Positions 57,104 through 64,000 of a stretch of 64,000 nt of DNA are shown in pieces; positions within the stretch are counted from its first letter, which is position 1, and each line of letters starts with the position of its first letter. Origin of the DNA: Ruminococcus sp. YRD2003 (lineage in GTDB: Bacteria; Bacillota; Clostridia; Oscillospirales; Ruminococcaceae); NCBI GenBank assembly GCA_900109435.1, contig FNZT01000008.1, positions 62,001-126,000 on the forward strand, written 5' to 3'. The notes beneath the pieces are model-generated. The model searched no databases, was not told the DNA's origin, and saw only the letters and a list, made by a program, of their open reading frames with translations. The position numbers and the translations under genes are program-made.

Positions 57104-59923
57104 TCAGAGACTAAGATCGCCAAGAGGGTCACTTCCTCCGAATTTGTTGTTATTATACTCAAGGAGCTGCGCAAGAACATTGGCAGCCTTTGCATTCTGA
57201 GCTGCATTGATAAGCACCTGGAACTGTTTCTGATTGAATTTGTCGAGTATTTCAGTTATATCCGATTCATCATTGTTTATCATAGCTTCTGCGATTTTGT
57301 TCAGGATCTTTTCCTGCATCTCAGGATAATCTGACAGGCACTCGAAGTATTCAATATTTCTGGCAAAAAAAGCAACTGCATAGCCGATAAAATGATCAAT
57401 GTCATCATCGTTATAATAGCATTCAATGACCGGAAACATAAGGTCAGAAAAGTTCCTGAACCTGTCAGTGCCATATATCTCCGCAGTGATCTCCGAGAGC
57501 TGTTTTCTCAGATCAAGCAGTGGCTCAACTTTAGTGGTATTTTCATAGCCGTCGGAATAGCAGACCTCACCTAATGCCTCGTAACAGTAGTTGGTATACG
57601 GCTTAATATCCCCTTTTATTATGATATCCACTATGCCATTGATGAGATTGAGCGTTGCCTCCTTTTTTCGGGGGAACAATCTGCTGGTAATAAAATCAAA
57701 GGGAGCGTAATCAAGCATGTCCTTTGCTTCTAAGATATCAATAGTGTAGGTTTTGCCCTTATGGATAAAGTTCAGGATATTGACAGAGGTAGTCTTGATG
57801 TCAATATGCTGCCCCTTGGAATAATTGATTGTCAGCTCCTTTATCGCTGTTTTGACAGTTATTCTTTTTGTTCCTTCTGGTATGATAATAGTACTGCTGC
57901 CGGGCGCTATATATTCCACAGCCCCCGATTTTTCACTCAAAACTATGCCGTTTTCAAAGCGATATTTAGAGTCTTTTGCGGTGAATGTGATCGTTTCGAG
58001 TTTTTTACAGCCGTCAAAGCATTCATCAAAATTGATGACCTGATTTCCAGGCATAGTAACGCTTGTCAGCTTTTTGCAGTTCTTGAATAGCTTGTTGCCG
58101 ATACTTTTTACAGTTGCAGGAATCACTATCTCAGTAAGGGCTGAACATTCAGCAAATGCGCTGTCCTCGATTTCCGCAGTTCCCTCACTGATATTCACTT
58201 CCTTCAGCTTGGTGCATCCCATAAAAGCACTCGCTCCAATTGTCGTCACAGAAGATGGGATAGTCACAGCTTTAAGTGAAGTACATCCTCTGAATGCTTC
58301 CTTGCCGATGCTTTCCGTGCCCTCGGAAATGACCACCTCGGCAAGACCTGTGCAGTCCTTGAACACCTGTCCTGTCAGCTTTTTAAGGCTACCGGAAAGC
58401 AAAAGCTTTTTCACCTTCACCGACAGGAATGCTCCCTTGTCGATGTTCGTTACATTATCGGGCAGTATGATCTCCTTAAAATCGTTGCCTGACAGACCTT
58501 TGAGACGTCCGCTTTGTATATTGAAAACGTCCGTAGGTGTATCGGCAGCCTTTTTCGAGGTCTTGGCAGCCTTTTTCGGTGCTGTCTCCTTTGCTCCGTC
58601 AAGAGAGTTCCTCAGTTCTGTGATGATATCCTTGATTTTTGCGATATTCTTCCTGTTTTTGGCATAATCCTCAATCTTGACGAGCTTTCGTTCATCTATA
58701 AGACCTGTCGAAGCCAGGACTTTAAATGCATCAGCATTTTTTTCGTCAATTAGAGTCTCGGCAAGCTTGGAAATGGCTGTCTTGAATTTCTTCTCTATGG
58801 TCTCATTTCTTGTATAGATATACTGATACATCAGCAGCTTGTTTTTCAATCCTGTGCTGGACACTTTTTCCGCAGCGTCGCCCTTTTGCACAGCATCTAT
58901 CACCTTTGCAAAATCGCTTTCCCTTAATGGCGCACCAAAATCCACAGGCATCGTGCTGCCGTCCGGAAGAATGATATTGAGCTTGCTGACAGAGCATTCG
59001 GTGATCGCATATTCACCGATATCAGCCAATGGCAGAGTCATAGAAGTCAGATCACTGCAATAACCGAAAGCACATCTTCCTATTTTAGTAATGCTGTCAG
59101 GAATTTTGACAGACTTCAGATCGTCACACTCTCTGAAAGCTTCATCTCCTATTGCTGCTGTGCCGTCCGGGATAGTTACGGAAGCAGCCTTACCCTGATA
59201 CCTGATAAGATTTCCGCCTAAGATAACGAAATCACCGGTATTATCTTTAAACCATTTTGTGTCTTTTATTTGGGGATAACTGAGCGCTGTATAAGTTCTG
59301 GAGACATTTATTGTTTCTATACCTTCGCCCCCCTCAAAAGATAGTTCATCTATTTTTGTCACACTGTCAGGTATAGTGAGCGACTTCAGTCCTTTGCAGC
59401 CTTTAAAAGCCCATGCACCTATTGATACCACACCGTCCGGAATTTCAGCAGAAGCTGCCTTCCCCTTATACCTGAGCAGCCTTTTGCCTAAAATAACAAA
59501 ATCATCTTTTTTATGGTATTCAGCCCATTTTGTTTTTTCTATATGGTAGTAATTAATGGCTGTAGAATTATCTGAGACATTAATTGTTTCGATGTTTGGA
59601 CAATTCTCGAAAGCACTGCCAGGTATCCATTTCACACCGTCGGGTACTGTGACAGAAGAAAGGCTTGTACAGTTGCTAAAAGCAAAATTACCGATCCTTG
59701 TTACACTGTCGGGTATCGTGACCGAGGTCAGGCTCGTGCAGTCCATAAAAGCATAATTGTCGATCTCTGTCACACTGTCAGGTATTGTGATCGAGGTAAG
59801 GCTTGTGCACTCAGCGAAAGCAGCACCTCTTATAAATCTCACACCGTCCGGTATCGTGACCTCGGTAACTCCCGGTTCACTCGTATACTTTAAAAGTCCG
59901 CCTAAATTGATATTGAATCCCAT
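57104..59923 (-). CDS. Large BspA-type leucine-rich repeat protein
   Basis: 939 aa from the ATG at 59923 (AGGAGGATTTATT site). Residues 15-310 and 480-740 contain LRR_5 repeats (e.g. IPDSVTEIDNYAFMDCTSLT; SVTIPDSVTRIGNFAFSNCT), separated by a Lys/Ala-rich linker near 455-475. The last 200 residues are helical, HEAT/ankyrin-like (FFARNIEYFECLSDYPEMQE). No signal peptide or membrane anchor is seen, so it is probably cytoplasmic. Upstream of the VWA-MoxR pair on the same strand, it could be their sensor or client. Confidence 0.85.
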   Translation of the reverse strand: MGFNINLGGLLKYTSEPGVTEVTIPDGVRFIRGAAFAECTSLTSITIPDSVTEIDNYAFMDCTSLTSVTIPDSVTRIGNFAFSNCTSLSSVTVPDGVKWIPGSAFENCPNIETINVSDNSTAINYYHIEKTKWAEYHKKDDFVILGKRLLRYKGKAASAEIPDGVVSIGAWAFKGCKGLKSLTIPDSVTKIDELSFEGGEGIETINVSRTYTALSYPQIKDTKWFKDNTGDFVILGGNLIRYQGKAASVTIPDGTAAIGDEAFRECDDLKSVKIPDSITKIGRCAFGYCSDLTSMTLPLADIGEYAITECSVSKLNIILPDGSTMPVDFGAPLRESDFAKVIDAVQKGDAAEKVSSTGLKNKLLMYQYIYTRNETIEKKFKTAISKLAETLIDEKNADAFKVLASTGLIDERKLVKIEDYAKNRKNIAKIKDIITELRNSLDGAKETAPKKAAKTSKKAADTPTDVFNIQSGRLKGLSGNDFKEIILPDNVTNIDKGAFLSVKVKKLLLSGSLKKLTGQVFKDCTGLAEVVISEGTESIGKEAFRGCTSLKAVTIPSSVTTIGASAFMGCTKLKEVNISEGTAEIEDSAFAECSALTEIVIPATVKSIGNKLFKNCKKLTSVTMPGNQVINFDECFDGCKKLETITFTAKDSKYRFENGIVLSEKSGAVEYIAPGSSTIIIPEGTKRITVKTAIKELTINYSKGQHIDIKTTSVNILNFIHKGKTYTIDILEAKDMLDYAPFDFITSRLFPRKKEATLNLINGIVDIIIKGDIKPYTNYCYEALGEVCYSDGYENTTKVEPLLDLRKQLSEITAEIYGTDRFRNFSDLMFPVIECYYNDDDIDHFIGYAVAFFARNIEYFECLSDYPEMQEKILNKIAEAMINNDESDITEILDKFNQKQFQVLINAAQNAKAANVLAQLLEYNNNKFGGSDPLGDLSL

Positions 59924-60086
59924 AATAAATCCTCCTGCTGGTATTTCTGTCTTATATTTTATCACTGTCCACCGGCAATGTCAATATATTTCTATAGCAA
60001 TTCGCAGAAATCTTATAAACACAATACAAAAGTTGAACACTGTTGCGCTAAAAGTGTTGTCAAATGCGGCACAGAAATCACTCCTG

Positions 60087-60995
60087 TTAGATTTCAGGTT
60101 TCACTTCAAGCTTACAGCAATTCTTGAAAGCATCGCTGCCGATTGAAGTCAATGTGCTGGAAACAATTATTTCACCAAGGCTGGAGCAAAACGCAAATGC
60201 CTCGTCACCAATTACCCTGACACTTTCCGGTAGTGTGACCTTTGTTAGATCATAGCACATATAAAATGCTCTGCTGCCAATTTCCTGAACGCCGTCCGGG
60301 ACTGTATATTCAGCGGCTTTATGCTCACTTGGAAAGCGTATAAGCTTTTTGCATTTTTTATCAAAAAGCACTACGTCAACAGAGGTAAAAAACTTGTTCT
60401 TTTCATCGATAGTAATGCTCTTCAACGAGGAAAGATCCAATGCCCCCGGACATATATCCGCAACACTGGAGGGGATAATGACTTTCTCAGCAAAACCAAT
60501 GCTTTTTATTCCCACAACGCCCTTTGGAATGTCAATCTCCTTGCGGTTGTGGACTGAACCGCAGAAATAACCGCGTTTAATGTTATAAACCCTGTCATTA
60601 TATTTTATGTTCTTATTGCTTCCGATAATTTCATACTTGCTGAAAAGCTCCGGCGAGCGCATACCGTCAGTCATTCCCTCATATTTATATCTGGCAGCAT
60701 CGTTATTCTTTATGCCGGAGATAACATCCGAAAGCTCAGACTCTTTTTCCTCGCTAAGCTCCGGAAGATAGTGGTACAGTTTATTTGTAATCAGCTCATT
60801 TACAGTCAGATAGTATCCACGGCACTCCTCGTCAATGTTGACTACATAGGATACACAACGTGGTGCGAGATCGAATCTATGCATCCGTAGATCACGGTCT
60901 GGGAGACTGTTACGCCCTATTTTGAAAAACGTAATATCCATCTCTATGTGAACCGCTGCGGATTCCATATCGTTGAGTATTTCAATGACCATCAC
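60087..60995 (-). CDS. BspA-type LRR protein, probably chimeric N-terminus
   Basis: 302 aa as an open frame. Residues about 150-295 are LRR_5 repeats ([40 protein letters not shown]). The first 36 or so residues lie antisense to the GNAT remnant, so they are unlikely to be native. The real start has been lost or lies near [14 protein letters not shown] 160-bp AT-rich gap separates it from the larger LRR gene. It may be a partly decayed second subunit. Confidence 0.65.
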   Translation of the reverse strand: MMVIEILNDMESAAVHIEMDITFFKIGRNSLPDRDLRMHRFDLAPRCVSYVVNIDEECRGYYLTVNELITNKLYHYLPELSEEKESELSDVISGIKNNDAARYKYEGMTDGMRSPELFSKYEIIGSNKNIKYNDRVYNIKRGYFCGSVHNRKEIDIPKGVVGIKSIGFAEKVIIPSSVADICPGALDLSSLKSITIDEKNKFFTSVDVVLFDKKCKKLIRFPSEHKAAEYTVPDGVQEIGSRAFYMCYDLTKVTLPESVRVIGDEAFAFCSSLGEIIVSSTLTSIGSDAFKNCCKLEVKPEI

Positions 60996-61286
60996 TGTGC
61001 GCCGGATGATAAAGACGGTGAATTATTTGATATGTTCCGCTTTGAAAGAATTCTGCCGTCCACACCTGAATCCATACAGGCACAGATCAGGCGCATTACA
61101 TATTATGAGGATATGATGCAGCAGGCAGAAAGCGGTTCCGTTTATCAGCTGAAAGCATTATCCGAGTATTACAGCAGCGACGCATGGAAACGAGACTATG
61201 CAGCCGATGAAGCCGGACTGCTCCCGAAAGACCTGAAACGCGGTGTTCTTTCTGAAGATGGTATCTATGCTCTGCCGGAAGAGTAA
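60891..61286 (+). pseudogene. GNAT acetyltransferase end fused to DUF4298 protein
   Basis: From 60891 the plus frame reads [20 protein letters not shown] and [20 protein letters not shown], the C-terminal part of a GNAT N-acetyltransferase. It continues without stop into [20 protein letters not shown] and [20 protein letters not shown], a DUF4298 protein. The GNAT acetyl-CoA site and N-terminus are missing; a TAG precedes the frame. The LRR gene on the other strand starts at the junction. An internal ATG (61031) could still express the DUF4298 part. Confidence 0.65.
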
Positions 61287-61322
61287 ATGATGGAATACTT
61301 GGAATTAGATGTAATAAACAAA

Positions 61323-61376
61323 AAGGGCTGCTGATACCGTGTGAACAATATCACGCGATACCAGCAGTCCTTATTA
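61323..61376. terminator. Long hairpin terminator
   Basis: AAGGGCTGCTG... pairs with ...CAGCAGTCCTT with internal ATACC / GATAC pairing, A-rich before and TTATTATTAT after. It ends the DUF4298 transcript. Confidence 0.7.
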
Positions 61377-61382
61377 TTATAT

Positions 61383-61437
61383 TTACTTTTCCACGCTGAC
61401 AATCACTCCGGACTTGAAACGGATTTCAAGAATGTAT
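61383..61437 (-). pseudogene. Serine recombinase 3'-end remnant
   Basis: The minus frame reads YILEIRFKSGVIVSVEK-stop, homologous to the end of the recombinase at 5390 (DAFIEFRFKSGTSVIIEK). Nothing more of the gene remains, so a related element was once inserted and lost here. Confidence 0.75.
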
Positions 61438-61662
61438 ATCATATGACTTTATAACCGCCAGTTTCTGATACTTTGGAAGAACTACAATTGATATTGCTGA
61501 CAGGCAGCACCACGCTTGATTCCAAAGTATACGGAGCTTCCGAACATGGACGCTGAAAACAAATCAGCATTTTGTTAAGCAGGATGGTAAATGGCTTTTG
61601 ACAGATAAGTAACCATTTCGCACAAACCGTTACCTAAGTAACCATTCCAAAGGAACTGCCCA
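61438..61662. other. Intergenic with inverted repeat and operator-like sites
   Basis: ATACTTTGGAA (61468-61478) and TTCCAAAGTAT (61520-61530) form a perfect 11-bp inverted repeat. AAGTAACCATT occurs twice (61607, 61636), and GTTACCTAAGTAAC is a palindrome at 61629-61642, probably regulator sites for the flavodoxin promoter. No gene seen. Confidence 0.5.
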
Positions 61663-61691
61663 TTGTTTTTTCGGGAGTTATCTGCTAAAAT
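61663..61691 (+). promoter_or_regulatory. Promoter of the flavodoxin-AKR operon
   Basis: TTGTTT (61663-61668), 17-bp spacer, TAAAAT (61686-61691). Operator-like GTTACCTAAGTAAC lies just upstream. Confidence 0.7.
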
Positions 61692-61737
61692 AGAATTAAC
61701 GGAACGACAGTTACCTAAAACCAAGGGAGGAACTACT

Positions 61738-62244
61738 ATGAACACTATCGTTATTTTCTTTTCAAGAGCCGATGAGAACTACTTCGGCGGTTCTATGAAG
61801 TATGTAGAGGTCGGCAACACCGAGATCGCAGTCGGACATATTACGGAGCTTACAGGCTTTGACAGCTTCAAGCTCGAAATGGTGCAGCCCTATTCCGCAG
61901 ACTACATGACCTGCATCGAAGAAGCAAAGGCACATCTCAGAGAAAACGCACGTCCTGAGCTGAAAGATATGCCCGATGTAACACACTACAACAATATCAT
62001 TCTTGCTTATCCGAACTACTGGGAAACTGCTCCCATGGCGGTGTTCACGTTCCTTGAAAGCACCGATCTTTCGGGCAAGACAATCTATCCGCTCTGCACC
62101 AACGAGGGCAGCGGACTCGGCAAGAGCGTTTCGGATATAAAGAAGTACGCAAATGTCGGTGAGGGACTTTCCCTGACCGGCAGTGGAGTTAAAAATGCAA
62201 AGCCGCAGATCGAAAAGTGGCTTAAAAATAACGGACTTATCTGA
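61738..62244 (+). CDS. Flavodoxin family protein
   Basis: 168 aa from the ATG at 61738 (GGGAGGAACTACT site). TIVIFFSRADENYFGG is a modified phosphate-binding start; YNNIILAYPNYWETAPMAVF and LCTNEGSGLGKSVSDIKKYA are the FMN-binding loops of the flavodoxin-4 group. Probably an electron carrier or NAD(P)H-dependent quinone/flavin reductase. 12 bp before the aldo-keto reductase. Confidence 0.9.
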   Translation: MNTIVIFFSRADENYFGGSMKYVEVGNTEIAVGHITELTGFDSFKLEMVQPYSADYMTCIEEAKAHLRENARPELKDMPDVTHYNNIILAYPNYWETAPMAVFTFLESTDLSGKTIYPLCTNEGSGLGKSVSDIKKYANVGEGLSLTGSGVKNAKPQIEKWLKNNGLI

Positions 62245-62256
62245 GGAGGTATTACT

Positions 62257-63108
62257 ATGCAGACTTACATCACTTTGAATGACGGTACGAAGATCCCGCA
62301 GTTCGGACTTGGCGTTTATCAGGTCCCCGAGGGTGAAGCAACATACAACGCAGTGCTTGATGCACTGAAAATGGGTGTCCGCCACATCGACACGGCTCAC
62401 GCTTATCAGAACGAGAGAAGCGTCGGCAAGGCTGTGAAGGACAGCGGTGTTCCCCGTGAGGAAGTGTGGATCACAACAAAGCTCTGGCCCCACGAATACG
62501 GTGAGGGCAAGACTTCCACAGCTATCGACAAGATGCTTGAAAGGCTCGGCACGGACTACATTGATCTTCTTCTCCTGCATCAGCAGTTCGGTGATTATCT
62601 CGGTGCGTGGAAGGACATGGAAAAGGCTGTGAAAGCAGGCAAGGTGAAGTCGATCGGTATCAGCAATTTTGAAAGCGAACGCCTTGAGGAACTCTGCGAA
62701 GCTGCCACGATCAAGCCGTCTGTGCTGCAAGTGGAGTGCCACCCTTACTATCAGCAGAACGCACTGAAAAAGCGTATCGAGAAGTACGGCACAGTTATCG
62801 AAAGCTGGTATCCCATCGGTCACGGTGACAAGGGACTTATCAATGAGAACGTGTTCACGAAACTGGCTCAGAAATACGGCAAGAGCAACGTGCAGATCAT
62901 CTTGCGCTGGCATATCCAGGAAGGAACTATTGTATTTCCGAGAACTACAAATCCGCAGCACATGAAGGAGAATTTCGAGATATTCGACTGTGAGCTGACA
63001 GCCGATGAAATGGCTGAGATCAGAGCACTGGACTGCGGAAAGCGCTTCTTCAATATGACGCTTGAACAGCAGGAAGCAAACCTCGGAGCGTGGCATCCTG
63101 CGGACTAA
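62257..63108 (+). CDS. Aldo/keto reductase
   Basis: 283 aa, GAGGAGG site. GVRHIDTAHAYQNERSVGKA carries catalytic Asp and Tyr; EVWITTKLWPHE supplies Lys, and LLLLHQQFGDY has His. NADPH-binding PRTTNPQHMKENFEIF near the end. It reduces carbonyls in the cytoplasm. Co-transcribed with the flavodoxin; together likely detoxify aldehydes or quinones. Confidence 0.95.
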   Translation: MQTYITLNDGTKIPQFGLGVYQVPEGEATYNAVLDALKMGVRHIDTAHAYQNERSVGKAVKDSGVPREEVWITTKLWPHEYGEGKTSTAIDKMLERLGTDYIDLLLLHQQFGDYLGAWKDMEKAVKAGKVKSIGISNFESERLEELCEAATIKPSVLQVECHPYYQQNALKKRIEKYGTVIESWYPIGHGDKGLINENVFTKLAQKYGKSNVQIILRWHIQEGTIVFPRTTNPQHMKENFEIFDCELTADEMAEIRALDCGKRFFNMTLEQQEANLGAWHPAD

Positions 63109-63111
63109 GGC

Positions 63112-63150
63112 TTGAAAGAAAAGGCACTCTGTGGTATAATGTAACCACAG
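63112..63150 (+). promoter_or_regulatory. TetR promoter with overlapping palindrome
   Basis: TTGAAA (63112-63117), 17-bp spacer, TATAAT (63135-63140). CTGTGGT / ACCACAG (63129-63135 and 63144-63150) spans the -10 box, as expected for self-repression. Confidence 0.75.
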
Positions 63151-63183
63151 TTACTTTACCATAGAATGTATAGGAGGACTATT

Positions 63184-63765
63184 ATGATACTGACAGGCAG
63201 TGAAGATCTGAGAGTTCGCAGGACGATAGATTCTATAAAGAGCGTATTCGAGCAGATGATATGCGAAATGGATTACGGCAAGATCAGGGTGACGGAACTT
63301 TGCAGCCGTGCCATGATAAACAAGAAACCATTTTATGTCTACTACCCCACTCTTGACGATCTGCTTGCCGAGATACAGACGGAGTATTCTGCGGAATACA
63401 TCGAGCGTATCAAGGACTACAAGCTGCCTGATGAGCTTGACAAGGTAAACCGTGAATTCTTCCTTTTTTCAGAGGAAAAGGGACTTGCCTATGAGAAGAT
63501 CACCTGCGCAGGCAATGAGTCCTACCACTATATCCGCAGCGGTATGATAAAAAAGGTCACTACCGCAGGCTGGAGCACTTCAAAAAAATACGGCGCGCTT
63601 CCAGAATATCAGCAGACCATGCTGATGAACTTCGTCAATAATTCTGTTCTCGGCATTTACAGGCAGTGGATAGAAGAAGGCAAACAACAGTCAGTTGAGG
63701 AGATCATCGAGACCACAAACAGGCTTGTGCTTGGCGGTGTGAAAGGATTTTTCAGACAGGAGTAA
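63184..63765 (+). CDS. TetR-family transcriptional regulator
   Basis: 193 aa from the ATG at 63184 (AGGAGGACTATT site). Residues 8-55 are the TetR helix-turn-helix (RRTIDSIKSVFEQMICEMDY; ELCSRAMINKKPFYVYYPTL). The rest is the all-helical ligand-binding part. Likely represses itself and perhaps the flavodoxin-AKR operon or the acetyltransferase downstream. Confidence 0.9.
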   Translation: MILTGSEDLRVRRTIDSIKSVFEQMICEMDYGKIRVTELCSRAMINKKPFYVYYPTLDDLLAEIQTEYSAEYIERIKDYKLPDELDKVNREFFLFSEEKGLAYEKITCAGNESYHYIRSGMIKKVTTAGWSTSKKYGALPEYQQTMLMNFVNNSVLGIYRQWIEEGKQQSVEEIIETTNRLVLGGVKGFFRQE

Positions 63766-63770
63766 AAAAT

Positions 63771-64000
63771 ATGGAATACGAAAACGGCTATGTATATGAA
63801 CTTATGGACAAGGGCGGTCCGACTAAAGTGACTGAGCCTTACTTCAAGGAAGCAGTTGATGAAATGATGCGGGCGAGAACGCTGTGCGCAAAGGCAAATG
63901 CAGTTCTTCCCGATGATCCGTCCTATGTGGGCTATCTGGAGGAGCTGTTCGGTCGCAAGCTCGACGATGTCAGGATACTCACACCGTTCACCTGTGATTT
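63771..64000 (+). CDS. Sugar O-acetyltransferase, N-terminal part
   Basis: The first 76 codons of a gene cut by the window end. ARTLCAKANAVLPDDPSYVG and FGRKLDDVRILTPFTCDF match the maltose/galactoside O-acetyltransferase (left-handed beta-helix) family start. GGAGTAAAAAAT site; 5 bp after the TetR gene, so co-transcribed. Confidence 0.75.
   Translation, partial: MEYENGYVYELMDKGGPTKVTEPYFKEAVDEMMRARTLCAKANAVLPDDPSYVGYLEELFGRKLDDVRILTPFTCD

Noticed and set aside
1..64000. tRNA or rRNA genes as integration target
   Set aside because: No cloverleaf-like CCA ends or rRNA signatures were noticed at 5390, 50634 or elsewhere by reading; a covariance search was not possible.

Overview
The window looks like the chromosome of a gut Firmicute of the Oscillospiraceae, most likely Ruminococcus or a close relative. 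This is inferred from three things: a HrcA-type CIRCE operator, Firmicute ribosome-binding sites (AAGGAGG) before most genes, and BspA-type leucine-rich repeat proteins. No rRNA, tRNA or CRISPR array was seen.

Layout. Positions 1-3400 are host: a broken PPOX/recombinase junction, then an hcp-ferredoxin operon (minus strand) divergent from a Crp/Fnr regulator. Positions 3629-5313 hold a two-gene toxin-antitoxin-like operon (PIN-like DUF4411 protein plus XRE-ImmA protein). From about 5390 to 50634 lies a nearly complete siphovirus-type prophage read almost entirely on the minus strand. From left to right it carries three serine-recombinase genes and a small SHOCT-like gene; a CIRCE-controlled hsp20 cassette; endolysin and holin; baseplate and tail-fibre genes, one with BspA leucine-rich repeats; the tape measure; tail chaperones made by a -1 frameshift; tail tube and head-tail connectors; HK97-type capsid, protease and portal; and the large terminase. 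Then come a nine-gene amidoligase island, a ParB-methyltransferase, the small terminase and HNH nuclease, and finally the replication module (SNF2 helicase, VRR-NUC, D5 primase-helicase, family A polymerase, DUF2815, DUF2800, sigma-like regulator). Positions 50503-64000 are host or islands: a truncated gene end, a SIMPL protein, a small helix-hairpin-helix protein, a SEC-C protein with a PD-(D/E)XK-like motif, a MoxR-VWA pair with two leucine-rich repeat proteins, a GNAT-DUF4298 remnant, a recombinase remnant, a flavodoxin/aldo-keto reductase pair, a TetR regulator and the start of a sugar O-acetyltransferase.

How it works together. The prophage is a standard HK97/siphovirus chassis carrying several self-contained cargo cassettes. 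These are hsp20 (CIRCE promoter and terminator), an EamA transporter (own promoter and terminator) in the tail operon, two AT-rich plus-strand genes with their own promoters, a PAPS-reductase-family gene between portal and protease, and the amidoligase island between the terminase subunits. The island is the most unusual part. It pairs an amidoligase with a gamma-glutamylcyclotransferase-like enzyme, a DUF3846 and a DUF4314 protein, a zinc ribbon and small acidic proteins. Six of its transcription units start from near-identical promoters with a second conserved box about 45 bp upstream, and a seventh copy of the promoter drives the recombinases. The amidoligase and the 216-aa protein share a C-terminal domain of about 43 residues. 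The island is the best candidate here for an undescribed system, probably making or removing gamma-glutamyl/amide conjugates during infection or lysogeny; that role is inference.

Recombinase fragments at 1-255, about 3459-3470 and 61383-61437 show that the locus has been hit repeatedly by related elements.
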